DNA of 64,000 bases from Phycisphaeraceae bacterium (GTDB taxonomy: Bacteria > Planctomycetota > Phycisphaerae > Phycisphaerales > UBA1924): contig JACKHC010000001.1 in NCBI GenBank assembly GCA_020639235.1, positions 2,480,001 through 2,544,000 of the forward strand, given 5' to 3'. Within the stretch, counting starts at the first letter, position 1, and each line of letters opens with the position of its first letter. This document shows, one piece after another, positions 50,244 through 59,505 of the stretch. The notes under the pieces were generated by a model, which saw only the letters and a list, made by a program, of their open reading frames with translations, was not told the DNA's origin and did no database searches. Position numbers and translations under genes: made by a program.

Positions 50244-50451
50244 TGGGTTTCCCCGTTCGCTCGTGCGGTCGGCGTCGGGCGTTCGTCTGTTGGACGACCG
50301 CTCGCGGCTTCCGTTGCCGAGTGATCCGGGCGACTCCGTGCCCGGCGCGAGGCGTGGTGCCCCGCGACAACAGGGTACCCGCCTGCTGCAAGGCGCAACA
50401 AGGCGCGGGCGAGGACGCGAACGGGAACTCAACCCGTTGTGGATAACCGGC

Positions 50452-51417
50452 TTACAGCGTGCGCATGATGATGGACCCGAGATACTCGGAGACATCATTG
50501 GTATCGATGGCGCCGGGGGTCCGGCTGATCGCGTTGGCGGTGGCTGTGGCCACACCCATGGCCAGGGCGCGTTCCCAATCGTGGGAGACGCTCCAGGCGT
50601 GGATCAGTCCGGCCAGGAGACTGTCGCCGCACCCGACGGTGTTGCAGATCAGGCCCGGGTGGACGGCGACCTTGGCGACGCGTTCGACGCCGGGTGCGAT
50701 GAGCACGGCCCCGTCGGCGCCGCGGGTAGCGACGACGACTTTGACCTGTCCGCCGCCCGTTCGGCTTACGGCGCGGGCGGCCTCGATGACCTGCTCCTCG
50801 GTCTCGGTGGGCATCTGGCTGAGGGTGTGGAGTTCCGAGGCGTTGAGCTTGGCCATCCAGATCGGCTCGCCGCGGAGGGCCTCGAGGATGCGTTCGCTCG
50901 TGTCGACGACGGTGAGCGCTCCTTGATCCTGGCATCGGTGGAGCATGGAGCGGAAGTCGCCCACGGTGACGCCGGGCGGCGTGGAGCCGCCGAACACGAC
51001 GACCGAGTCGTCGCGCGCGAGCATGCCGACTTTGGAGATAATCCGGCGGACATCGTCGGGCGAGACCTTGAACCCTTCGTCGCGGACATGGGTCTCGGTG
51101 TCGTTGATGGGGTCTGTAAAGGTCATGTTGTCGCGTGTGCGCCCGCGGACGATGAGCAGCTGCATCACGACGCGCCCGAGCCCGACGCGCTCGAGGTATT
51201 CCTCGAAGAGTGTCAGTTCTCCGCGCCCGATGAAACCGGTGGCGACGGACCGCGTGCCGAGTGTGGCGAGCACGCGTGAGACATTGATGCCGTTGCCCGC
51301 GGGGTACCACCCGATGCGACGCGCACGGATATGCGAGCCGACTTTGAAGTTCGGCGCTTCGAGCACCCAGTCGACGGCCGGGTTGAGGGTCACTGTCACG
51401 ATCTGGCGGCGGATCAT
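50452..51417 (-). CDS. PfkB-family sugar kinase (1-phosphofructokinase type)
   Basis: 321 residues from ATG 51417; an open frame continues upstream as a shadow. TVTLNPAVDWVLE at the start and PAGNGINVSRVLATLG are the 1-phosphofructokinase/tagatose-6-phosphate kinase signature (usually GGKGINVA). VATRGADGAVL and NTVGCGDSLLAGL hold the ATP and catalytic Asp motifs (usually GAGDS). Phosphorylation of fructose 1-phosphate is likely but the PTS partners are absent from the window. GATACC lies 6 nt before the ATG with no ribosome binding site. Confidence 0.85.
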   Translation of the reverse strand: MIRRQIVTVTLNPAVDWVLEAPNFKVGSHIRARRIGWYPAGNGINVSRVLATLGTRSVATGFIGRGELTLFEEYLERVGLGRVVMQLLIVRGRTRDNMTFTDPINDTETHVRDEGFKVSPDDVRRIISKVGMLARDDSVVVFGGSTPPGVTVGDFRSMLHRCQDQGALTVVDTSERILEALRGEPIWMAKLNASELHTLSQMPTETEEQVIEAARAVSRTGGGQVKVVVATRGADGAVLIAPGVERVAKVAVHPGLICNTVGCGDSLLAGLIHAWSVSHDWERALAMGVATATANAISRTPGAIDTNDVSEYLGSIIMRTL

Positions 51418-51423
51418 GCGGTG

Positions 51424-51429
51424 GGTATC
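51424..51429 (-). promoter_or_regulatory. Possible -10 for the leaderless PfkB gene
   Basis: GATACC on the minus strand, 6 nt before ATG 51417. Confidence 0.35.
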
Positions 51430-51537
51430 TTCGGCTGATCGCCCCCCTTCGCACAACCCGGCGCGTTCTGACCTATGCTCCGACCTTCCGCCCGCGACGA
51501 TTCCTCGCTCTGACCAACGCGAACCGCACCGACACGC

Positions 51538-52356
51538 ATGCCGACTTTGCTCGCGATGACCGACCCGACTGTGCCGCAGATCCTGATGCTGCTGGCGATC
51601 GGTCTGGTGGCGGGGACGATCGGCGGGATGATCGGCGTGGGCGGGTCGGTGATCATGATCCCGGCGCTGGCGATCGTTTTCGGGAAGTATGGGTGGGCGA
51701 GCCAGCATCTCTTCCAGGCATCGGCGATGGTCGTCAACCTGGCGGTCGCGTTGCCGTCGGCGATGCGCCATCGTGCCAAGGGCGCCTTGCGGATGGACCT
51801 GTTCAGGGTCATGCTCCCGGCGGCGATCATCGCGATCATCGGGGGTGTGATGGTGTCGAACCTGTTCTCGGGCGCAGCGCTCAAGCAGGCCTTCGCGCTG
51901 TTCCTCGTGTATGTCATCATCGACGAGATCATCAAGCTCGCGAAGAAGCGCGACGATCACGATCCGGAGCACGCACGGGTTGATGCCCCGCGGGGCGCGC
52001 TGGTGGGCGGCGTGATGGGGTTCGCGGCCGGTTTGCTCGGGATCGGGGGCGGCGGCATTGCGGTACCCATGGCGCGGGTTGTGTGCCGGCTCCCGATGCG
52101 TGAGTGCATCGGGACGGTCAGCGCCATCATGTGCGTGACGGCGGCGTTCGGGGCGACAACGAAGGTCGCGACTCTCGGGCAGCACGATGCGCGTTGGCAG
52201 GATGCGCTGATCATCGCGCTGCTGCTCTCACCCACCGCCGTGCTGGGCGGGCACTTCGGCGCGGGGCTGACGCACCGGTTGCCAATCCGTGTGGTGCGGT
52301 TGGTTTTCGTCATCACCCTGATCGCGGCGACGGGCAGGATGGGCGGGTTGTACTGA
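51538..52356 (+). CDS. TauE/SafE-family sulfite/anion exporter
   Basis: 272 residues with about eight membrane segments. The repeated family motif occurs twice: GTIGGMIGVGGSVIMIP (about 27-43) and GFAAGLLGIGGGGIAVP (about 160-176). Members export sulfite, sulfoacetate or similar anions. The substrate cannot be inferred here, as no sulfur-metabolism genes flank it. A second start lies at the Met of MTDPTV. Confidence 0.9.
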   Translation: MPTLLAMTDPTVPQILMLLAIGLVAGTIGGMIGVGGSVIMIPALAIVFGKYGWASQHLFQASAMVVNLAVALPSAMRHRAKGALRMDLFRVMLPAAIIAIIGGVMVSNLFSGAALKQAFALFLVYVIIDEIIKLAKKRDDHDPEHARVDAPRGALVGGVMGFAAGLLGIGGGGIAVPMARVVCRLPMRECIGTVSAIMCVTAAFGATTKVATLGQHDARWQDALIIALLLSPTAVLGGHFGAGLTHRLPIRVVRLVFVITLIAATGRMGGLY

Positions 52357-52469
52357 TCCTGCGGCCGGGCGTTGAGCGAACGCAACGCCTGGCGCGGTCG
52401 CGGACACGACGCTGGCGCGATCGTCGCCTAGAAACAACGCGATGATGAACGGGCGCGGGGGGCGAGCCG

Positions 52470-53264
52470 ATGGGTGATGCCATGGACTATGAGCGGGACA
52501 CGAGCGGCGCCGACGACGCGATGAGCGGGAGCGAGCGCACGCTCCGTGTGCTCTGCCACGAGCTATCGGGCCTGATCGACGGCGCTTCGCGCTATGTCGA
52601 GCTGGCGCGCCGGGGCTGTGCGGCAGGCGGAACGCCCGACGACACGGCGAAGTACCTCGCGACCGCGGCGACCGCGCTGGGCGAAGCGGCGCGGATGCTC
52701 CGGACCGTCCGGCTCGGCCGGGACGAGGCGCGGGCCCCGATCTCGCGTCTGGCTTCGCTCCGCCCGGCGGGTGAGTCGGTCGACCATGCAGTTGACCTTG
52801 CTAGGACGCTGGCGATGCCCAGGGGCATCGAGATCGTGTGCCGGGTGGATGAGGCGTTCCGCAGCATGGGGGCGGTGCCCGTGTTCCCGGTGGTCAACAA
52901 TGCGCTCCGCAACGCGCTGGAGGTGACCCCGCGCGGCGGCACGATCGAGCTCCGGGCCGCCGTTCGGCCGGGCCCCGATGGCGGGCAGTGCGCCGAGATC
53001 GTCGTGCTCGATGACGGGCCCGGGCCGTCGCGCGACGCCGAGGCGCGCGCTTTCGAGCTGGGCTACTCGACCAAGTCGGGCGGATCGGGCGTCGGTCTCG
53101 CGCTGGCGCGGAGCATCATCAATGATCTTGGCGGCCGGATCGCGCTGTGCTCGCGTGCCGCGGTGGACGGTCGGCGCGGCGGCGCGCTGATCGCGTCGTG
53201 GCCGATCGAGCGTGAGCAGACATTCGGACGCGAGACGGGCGACTCGGAGGGGAGGGCGGCGTGA
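52470..53264 (+). CDS. Cytosolic sensor histidine kinase (NtrB-like)
   Basis: 264 residues with no membrane segment or obvious sensor domain. CHELSGLIDGASRYVELAR (about 30-48) is the H-box region with the candidate His. FPVVNNALRNALEVTPRGG is the N-box, VVLDDGPGP the G1 and GYSTKSGGSGVGLALARSI the G2 box of the ATPase. The stop overlaps the next gene in GTGA, pairing it with the sigma-54 activator. A signal must come from elsewhere, perhaps a partner protein. Confidence 0.88.
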   Translation: MGDAMDYERDTSGADDAMSGSERTLRVLCHELSGLIDGASRYVELARRGCAAGGTPDDTAKYLATAATALGEAARMLRTVRLGRDEARAPISRLASLRPAGESVDHAVDLARTLAMPRGIEIVCRVDEAFRSMGAVPVFPVVNNALRNALEVTPRGGTIELRAAVRPGPDGGQCAEIVVLDDGPGPSRDAEARAFELGYSTKSGGSGVGLALARSIINDLGGRIALCSRAAVDGRRGGALIASWPIEREQTFGRETGDSEGRAA

Positions 53265-54685
53265 GCAAGACGCGGCCGATGCGTGTGCTGATTGTCGATG
53301 ACGATCCGATCGTCGCCGACTCGCTGCGCGACTTTCTCGCGGAGGATGGGTACGCGCCGACCGCCTGCTACTCGGGGCACGAGGCGCTGCAACTGCTCGA
53401 TGACTGCGCCGAGAGCGCGCCGTTCGATGTGGCGCTGACCGATGTCTCGATGCCGGCGATGGACGGCATGGAACTTCTGGATCGCATCTGCCGGATACAC
53501 CCCGCGGTGGTGGTCATCATGCTGACGGGGTACGGGACGATCGAGTCGGCGGTCGAGGCGATCCGCGGTGGCGCGGTGGACTACCTCTCCAAGCCGATCG
53601 TGGACGCGGAACTCCGGCTGGCGCTGGAGCGGGCCATCCGCCAGCGGGCGCTGGTCGCGGAGAACTCCCGCCTCAAGAGCAAACTCTCGGGTGAGTCGGG
53701 TGTTGCGGGCTTCATCGGGCGCGATCATCGCGTGCAGAAGGCGTTCGAACTCGTCGAGGCCGTGGCTTCGACAAAGGCGACGGTGCTCATCACCGGTGAG
53801 TCGGGCACGGGCAAGACGCTCATCGCGCGGGCGGTTCATCAGCGGTCGGACCGTCGCGATGGGCCGTTCATCGAGATTCATTGCGGGAGCATCCCCGAGA
53901 CGCTGCTGGAGTCGGAACTGTTCGGGCATGTGCGCGGCGCGTTCACCGGCGCGGACGCGGACAAGGTCGGGCGGTTCCAGGCGGCGGACGGCGGGACGAT
54001 TTTCATCGACGAGATCAACTCCGCGTCGCCCGCGATGCAGTTGAAACTCTTGCGGGTGCTGCAGGAACGCCGGTTCGAGCGCGTCGGCTCGACGGAAACG
54101 ATCGAGATCGACACGCGGATCATCCTGGCGAGCAATCAGGCGCTTGAGCCGATGGTCGCGGAGGGCAAGTTCCGCAAGGACCTCTACTACCGGGTGAATG
54201 TCGTGCACATCGAGATGCCGGCGCTGCGGGACCGCGCCAGCGACATCCCGAGTCTTGTCCGCGGGTTCATCGAGAAGATGAGCGATCGCCACGGCAAACT
54301 GGTGACGGATATCCGCGACGACGCCATGGCGCTCTTGCAGTCGTATGAGTATCCGGGCAATGTGCGTGAACTGGAGAACATCGTCGAACGCGCGGTCGTG
54401 CTGGCGGGATCACCTTCGATCACCGTCAACGATTTGCCCGCCCTCATCCGGGAGGGAGCGCCCGGTCCGCTGCGGCTCGGCCCGGAGTCCGCCCGCGAGT
54501 CGGACGGGGACGGGGCGCCGATTCCGTTGGCCGAGGCGCTCCGCGAACCGGAACGCCGGATCATCCTGCGGGCGCTGAAGGCGAACGACTGGAACCGCCA
54601 AGCGACCGCCGATGCGCTGCAGATCAACCGGACCACGCTGTACAAGAAAATGAAGCAGTTCGGTCTGGATCGAATCGCGGGATGA
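53261..54685 (+). CDS. NtrC-family sigma-54-dependent response regulator
   Basis: 474 residues from GTG 53261. Receiver domain with VDDDP, phosphorylatable Asp in LTDVSMP (about 66) and SKPI. AAA+ domain with GESGTGKT (Walker A), ESELFGHVRGAFTGA including the sigma-54 contact motif GAFTGA, and GTIFIDEINSAS (Walker B). The Fis-type HTH (RQATADALQINRTTLYKKMKQFGL) closes the protein. It is coupled to the histidine kinase. Its targets may include the adjacent halogenase genes, but no -24/-12 promoter was found before them. Confidence 0.95.
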   Translation: MSKTRPMRVLIVDDDPIVADSLRDFLAEDGYAPTACYSGHEALQLLDDCAESAPFDVALTDVSMPAMDGMELLDRICRIHPAVVVIMLTGYGTIESAVEAIRGGAVDYLSKPIVDAELRLALERAIRQRALVAENSRLKSKLSGESGVAGFIGRDHRVQKAFELVEAVASTKATVLITGESGTGKTLIARAVHQRSDRRDGPFIEIHCGSIPETLLESELFGHVRGAFTGADADKVGRFQAADGGTIFIDEINSASPAMQLKLLRVLQERRFERVGSTETIEIDTRIILASNQALEPMVAEGKFRKDLYYRVNVVHIEMPALRDRASDIPSLVRGFIEKMSDRHGKLVTDIRDDAMALLQSYEYPGNVRELENIVERAVVLAGSPSITVNDLPALIREGAPGPLRLGPESARESDGDGAPIPLAEALREPERRIILRALKANDWNRQATADALQINRTTLYKKMKQFGLDRIAG

Positions 54686-54813
54686 CTTGCCATCGAAGCC
54701 CAAGCGATGTTGAAGCAAACCCCGTGCGTCCGGAAAGCCCTGGGTACTCCTGTTCGGAGGGAATTCGGCCCGTCGGAGGGGGTAATGGAGGCCGCCTGTC
54801 GGGCGGGCGGGCG

Positions 54814-54819
54814 TATACT
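54814..54819 (+). promoter_or_regulatory. Possible -10 of halogenase-like gene 1
   Basis: TATACT in the 232-nt gap before the gene, giving a leader of about 95 nt; no -35 and no sigma-54 site recognised. Confidence 0.3.
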
Positions 54820-54917
54820 CCGATAGGAGGATGGGGTGCTGGTGGGATCGGCACCCCGCGACGCTCCGTGTCCACCGCTCCGCCCGGTGTTCCGCAGAGT
54901 TCGAGGATTTGTTGACT

Positions 54918-56669
54918 ATGGACAGCAAGCACTACGACATCGTCATCATCGGCGGCGGGCCGGCGGGCTCGACCGTGGCCTCGATCGTCAAGAAATACAA
55001 CCCCGGCCTGAGCGTTCTCATCCTCGAGAAGGAAAAGTTCCCACGCGACCACATCGGCGAGAGCCAGTTGCCGGGCATCGGGTTCATCCTGCACGAGATG
55101 GGGGTGTGGGACAAAATCGAGGCGGCGAACTTCCCGATCAAGATCGGCGCGTCGTACACGTGGGGCAAGAACAACGACCTCTGGGACTTTGACTTCGTCC
55201 CGATCGAGCAGTTCCGCGATGACGAGCGTCCCGGCAAGTACGCCGGGCTGCGCACACAGACGGCATGGCAGGTTGATCGGGCGATCTATGACGACATCCT
55301 GCTGCGCCACGCCGAGGAGTTGGGCGCCGAGGTGCGCGAGGAGACGCTTGTCTCCAAAGTGATGATCGAGAACGATCGTGTCACCGGGTTGACGCTTCAG
55401 TCGGGCGAGACGATCACGGGCACGCATTATGTTGACGGCTCGGGCGTTGTCGGCATCCTCAAGCGGGCGCTCGGGATTCAGGTCTGGGAGCCGCACGAGC
55501 TGCGCAACATCGCCGTCTGGGATTACTGGGAGGACGCGGAGTGGGCGGTGACGGTGGGGAAGGGCGCGACGCGGGTGCAGGTGCGCAGTCTGCCCTACGG
55601 ATGGATCTGGTTCATCCCGCTCGGCCCGACTCGGACAAGCATCGGCCTCATCGTGCCGGCGGATCACTACAAGTCGATGGGCATGTCGCCGGAGGAGATC
55701 TACCTCAAGGCGATCTCCGAGCAGGAGACGATCGCGCGTCTGACGAAGAATGCCAAGCGGCGCGGCGAAACGGAGTCGTGCAAGGACTGGTCGAATCTCG
55801 CGGATCGGCTCAGCGGGGAGAACTGGTTTATCACGGGCGAGGCCGCGGGTTTCGCAGACCCGATTCTCGCGGCGGGCATGCAGTTGGCGCACAACTCGGC
55901 GCGCGAGGTCGCGTACACGATTCTGGAGCTCGAGCGTGGCGAACACGACGCGAAGTGGCTCCGTGATCGGTATTCCGAGAAGACTCGGACGAATATCCGT
56001 CAGCACATCCAGTTCGCGCAGTACTGGTACAGCGCCAACTCATGCTTCAGCGATCTCAAGGAGCATTGCCAGGCGATCGCGTCGGAGGCGGGTTTCAAGC
56101 TGTCGCCGGGTGAAGCCTGGCGCTGGTTGAGCCAGGGTGGTTTCGCGCATGACAACCCCGGGTTTACCTACTTTGGTTCCGTGGACGTCGCGGCGGCCAA
56201 AGGAGTAATCGAGCGACTTTCGGGGGATCGCACGAGTTTCTGCATCGATACGAATAATGTGTTCGAGCTCGATATCTCCGGCAATGAACCGGTCAGGATC
56301 GGGCACTGCGCCCAGGGGCGGATTCTCCAGGTACCGGCGATCCGTCGCGGCACGCACACCCTCCCCCGTCACGGGCTGTACGAGGCGGTCATCCAGGTGC
56401 TCTTGCGGACGAAGGAGGTCGTCCCGATGTTCCAGATGCTCGATGCGTACCGCTTGCAGAAGCACCCGAAGTTTGATCGCAACGCGTTCCTTTCCAACGC
56501 GGTGCAGGCGCTGGACGCGATGGTCAACGAGGGTTGGGTCAAGGCGTCCTTCGACCCGACCAAGCCGGTGATGAAGCACGCTGGAATCCACGCGATCCGA
56601 ACGGCCGAGGAGTCGAAGAAGCGCCTGGCCGAGACGCCCAATGCTCCGAATGTGAAATGGAACCTCTGA
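54918..56669 (+). CDS. Flavin-dependent halogenase-like protein 1
   Basis: 583 residues from ATG 54918. The FAD-binding motif IIGGGPAGSTVA begins at residue 10 and GESQLP follows at 48. Lys75 in PIKIGASYTWG stands where halogenases have the catalytic Lys. The motif WIWFIP (229-234) is the WxWxIP signature that suppresses monooxygenation in flavin-dependent halogenases. These enzymes use FADH2, oxygen and halide to chlorinate or brominate aromatic substrates. The C-terminal 200 residues, including NAVQALDAMVNEGW, are family-like. It is followed 60 nt later by a close paralogue. A flavin reductase partner is not visible. Confidence 0.85.
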   Translation: MDSKHYDIVIIGGGPAGSTVASIVKKYNPGLSVLILEKEKFPRDHIGESQLPGIGFILHEMGVWDKIEAANFPIKIGASYTWGKNNDLWDFDFVPIEQFRDDERPGKYAGLRTQTAWQVDRAIYDDILLRHAEELGAEVREETLVSKVMIENDRVTGLTLQSGETITGTHYVDGSGVVGILKRALGIQVWEPHELRNIAVWDYWEDAEWAVTVGKGATRVQVRSLPYGWIWFIPLGPTRTSIGLIVPADHYKSMGMSPEEIYLKAISEQETIARLTKNAKRRGETESCKDWSNLADRLSGENWFITGEAAGFADPILAAGMQLAHNSAREVAYTILELERGEHDAKWLRDRYSEKTRTNIRQHIQFAQYWYSANSCFSDLKEHCQAIASEAGFKLSPGEAWRWLSQGGFAHDNPGFTYFGSVDVAAAKGVIERLSGDRTSFCIDTNNVFELDISGNEPVRIGHCAQGRILQVPAIRRGTHTLPRHGLYEAVIQVLLRTKEVVPMFQMLDAYRLQKHPKFDRNAFLSNAVQALDAMVNEGWVKASFDPTKPVMKHAGIHAIRTAEESKKRLAETPNAPNVKWNL

Positions 56670-56729
56670 CCCGACTGAACTCAGCACACACCCGAGTGAC
56701 GCTCGATTGATCCCCGGAGAGACACGACG

Positions 56730-58535
56730 ATGGTCCGCGAAGCGAACAACGGCGCAGGCATGATGAAGCAAGACTATGACTACGATGTCGTCATCATCGG
56801 CGGCGGGCCGAGCGGGAGCACATGCTCCACGATCCTCAAGAAATACAACCCGGGCTTGCGTGTGCTGATCCTTGAGAAGGAGAAGTTCCCGCGCGACCAC
56901 ATCGGCGAGAGCCAGTTGCCCGGCATCAACACCGTTCTGGTCGAGATGGGTGTGTGGGACAAGGTCGAGGCCGCGGGATTCCCGATCAAGATCGGCGCGT
57001 CGTACACATGGGGCAAGAACAACGACCAGTGGGACTTCGACTTCTTCCCGGTGGAACAATGGCGGGACGAACCCCGCCCCGCGAAGTTCGAGGGGCAGCG
57101 CGAGTACACCGCGTTCCAGGTGGACCGCGGCATCTTCGACAAGATCCTTCTGGATCATGCTCGCGAGATGGGCGTTGACGTTCGCGAGGAGACACTCGTC
57201 ACCGAGGTTCAGCGCGATGGCGACCGAATCACCGGGCTCAAACTCCAGGACGGTTCGGTCGTCACGGGCAAGTATTACGTTGACGGTTCCGGGGTTGTCG
57301 GATCGATCCGGCGGGCGATGGATGTCGGGGTCTGGGTCCCGGATCAACTCAAGAACATCGCCACATGGGCGTACTGGGAGAACGCCGAATGGGCGCTTGA
57401 GATCGGCGTCGGCGCAACGCGCGTGCAGGTGCGTAGTCTGCCTTACGGCTGGGTGTGGTTCATCCCCCTCGGTCCCACGCGCACGAGTGTCGGCGTGATC
57501 GTTCCGGCCGAGCACTACAAGAAGACGGGGCTCACCCCGGAAGCTCTGTACAAGAAGGGGCTCTCGGAACAACCCGAAATCTCCAAACTCCTGCGCAACG
57601 CAACGATGGACGGCGAGATCCAGTCCTGCAAGGACTGGTCGCAGTTGTGCGATCGTCTCTATGGAGACAACTGGTTCCTCGTCGGAGAGTCGGCGGGCTT
57701 CGCCGATCCCATCCTCGCCGCGGGCATGTACTTGGCGCACCAGTCCTCCCGCGATGTCGCCTACACCATCCTCGAACTCGAGCGAGGACAACTCGACGCG
57801 GACTGGCTCCGCAAGCGGTACGACGACCGGACCCGTGGGTGCATCAAGACCCACATCCGTTTCGGGCAGTTCTGGTATTCGGCCAATGGATGCTTCACGG
57901 ACCTCCGCGACTACTGCTCCGAGATCGCCAAGTCGGCGGGTCTCAAACTCACGCCCGCGCAGGCGTGGCGTTGGCTGAGCCAGGGCGGATTCGCGAGTGA
58001 CAACCCCAACAAGGCGCTCTTCGGTTTGTGGGATGTCGAAGCCGCGAAGGGCACGATTCAGAAGTGCCTCGGGCATGATCAGGTCGATGAGATCAAGTAC
58101 ACCATCGACGAGTTCAATGTGTTCAAGCTCAATCTCAAGGGCGCCAAGAAGGACATGCTCGGCGATCTCGTCGACGGTCGAATCGTGACATCGCCGTGCT
58201 TCCGACGCGGCGAGCGCGTGCTGCCCACGATCGGCTTCTACGGCGATGTCATCCGTGTTCTCGAACGCGAGAGCAGCATGGAGAAGATTCTCCCGATGTT
58301 CATGCGGATCGCCGCCGCGTACGGCAAGACCGGGCAGCGAGCGGTCGGCCTCGCGTACATGCTGATCCAGACGCTCGAAGCGATGGTCTCGGACGGGTGG
58401 GTGAACTGCACCGTGGACAAGTCCAAGCCCCTGCTCAACAGGAAGGGATCGGATCACATGATCCGATGGGCCAACGAGACGGTGGAGGCCATGAAGGCGC
58501 AGAACCCCGATGTGTCGTACACCCAGAACATCTGA
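56730..58535 (+). CDS. Flavin-dependent halogenase-like protein 2
   Basis: 601 residues from ATG 56730 (GGAGAG upstream); a start 11 residues later is possible. It has the same layout as protein 1: IIGGGPSGSTCS, IGESQLPG, Lys87 in PIKIGASYTWG, WVWFIP and a C-terminal LIQTLEAMVSDGW. Long stretches are identical to protein 1, so the pair is a tandem duplication with divergence concentrated in the C-terminal third. Two such enzymes may act on different positions or substrates. No biosynthetic genes (PKS, NRPS) are in the window, so the substrate is unknown. Confidence 0.85.
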   Translation: MVREANNGAGMMKQDYDYDVVIIGGGPSGSTCSTILKKYNPGLRVLILEKEKFPRDHIGESQLPGINTVLVEMGVWDKVEAAGFPIKIGASYTWGKNNDQWDFDFFPVEQWRDEPRPAKFEGQREYTAFQVDRGIFDKILLDHAREMGVDVREETLVTEVQRDGDRITGLKLQDGSVVTGKYYVDGSGVVGSIRRAMDVGVWVPDQLKNIATWAYWENAEWALEIGVGATRVQVRSLPYGWVWFIPLGPTRTSVGVIVPAEHYKKTGLTPEALYKKGLSEQPEISKLLRNATMDGEIQSCKDWSQLCDRLYGDNWFLVGESAGFADPILAAGMYLAHQSSRDVAYTILELERGQLDADWLRKRYDDRTRGCIKTHIRFGQFWYSANGCFTDLRDYCSEIAKSAGLKLTPAQAWRWLSQGGFASDNPNKALFGLWDVEAAKGTIQKCLGHDQVDEIKYTIDEFNVFKLNLKGAKKDMLGDLVDGRIVTSPCFRRGERVLPTIGFYGDVIRVLERESSMEKILPMFMRIAAAYGKTGQRAVGLAYMLIQTLEAMVSDGWVNCTVDKSKPLLNRKGSDHMIRWANETVEAMKAQNPDVSYTQNI

Positions 58536-58572
58536 GGGATGAGCCCGGCGAACATGATCCTGTGAGCGGGCG

Positions 58573-58578
58573 TACCCT
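58573..58578 (+). promoter_or_regulatory. Possible -10 for leaderless uppS
   Basis: TACCCT ends 6 nt before ATG 58585; no ribosome binding site. This favours ATG 58585 over ATG 58579, which would start inside the predicted promoter. Confidence 0.4.
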
Positions 58579-58584
58579 ATGGCG

Positions 58585-59472
58585 ATGCCCACGACTCAGG
58601 GAAGCACGGAACGGTTGTCGAGCGACGCGGTGACACCCCTCGAAGCGATCGCGGACGATAAATCCCGCGAGATCGTGGCGCGGATGCGCCGCGTCAGCCC
58701 GCACGCCGACCCGACGCGCCACCTGCCCGATGTGCCGGTGGAGCGGATCCCGCGCCATATCGCGATCATCATGGACGGCAACGGGCGATGGGCCACGGCG
58801 CGCGGCTTCCCGCGCGTGTTCGGGCATCGCAACGGGGCGTCATCCGTGCGTGCGGTCGTGGAGGAAGCCGGACGCCTGGGCGTTGAAGCCCTGACCCTGT
58901 ATTCGTTCTCGATGGAGAACTGGAGCCGCCCGAAGGAAGAGGTCGGCGAACTGATGCGGCTCTATCTCGAGTACATGAGCGGCGAGCGCGAGGCGCTGGT
59001 CCGCGAGAATATCCGCCTCATGCAGATCGGGCGGCGAGACGGCCTGCCCCCCGCGGCCTTGGAAGCGCTGGACAAGACTATCGAGGCGACGAGCGTCTGC
59101 ACGGGGCCGACGCTCTGCCTCGCGGTGAACTACGGCTCTCGCGCCGAACTCGTCGACGCGGCGCGAGCGCTGAGCGAACGTGTGAAACTGGGCGAGCTCG
59201 AACCGTCGGACATCGATGAGCGTTTGCTCGCCAACCACCTGTACACCAATGGCTTGCCCGACCCGGACCTGATCGTGCGCACCGCGGGTGAGATGCGTCT
59301 GAGCAACTTCCTGCTCTGGCAGTTGAGCTACGCCGAGATCGTCGTCACCGATGTTCTGTGGCCGGATTTCGGCGAGTCGGAGTTCCGCGACGCGATCCGG
59401 GCGTATGCTTCTCGTGAACGGCGATTCGGCGGCCTCGGCGCCCCGGCGCTCGCCGGGACTCCCAAGGCCTGA
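58585..59472 (+). CDS. uppS: Undecaprenyl diphosphate synthase (cis-prenyltransferase)
   Basis: 295 residues from ATG 58585 (58579 is alternative). An N-terminal extension of about 55 residues precedes IAIIMDGNGRWA with the catalytic Asp. FGHRNGA, LYSFSMENWSRP and RTAGEMRLSNFLLWQLSYAE follow as conserved regions III-V. The enzyme makes the C55 lipid carrier for cell-wall and glycan synthesis. The extension is unusual; the core begins at about residue 57. Proximity to the halogenases is probably chance. Confidence 0.95.
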   Translation: MPTTQGSTERLSSDAVTPLEAIADDKSREIVARMRRVSPHADPTRHLPDVPVERIPRHIAIIMDGNGRWATARGFPRVFGHRNGASSVRAVVEEAGRLGVEALTLYSFSMENWSRPKEEVGELMRLYLEYMSGEREALVRENIRLMQIGRRDGLPPAALEALDKTIEATSVCTGPTLCLAVNYGSRAELVDAARALSERVKLGELEPSDIDERLLANHLYTNGLPDPDLIVRTAGEMRLSNFLLWQLSYAEIVVTDVLWPDFGESEFRDAIRAYASRERRFGGLGAPALAGTPKA

Positions 59473-59505
59473 CCGGCCGGAGATCGAGACAACCGCCCGA
59501 CGCCC

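Noticed and set aside
54686..54917. Sigma-54 promoter before halogenase 1
   Set aside because: The nearest GG...GC pair (in the GGCACC region) has wrong spacing and lacks the TTGC element.
56040..58592. 850-codon open frame on the minus strand
   Set aside because: It lies exactly antisense to the two halogenase genes, is full of Arg, His and Leu, and shows no family motif; a high-GC shadow.
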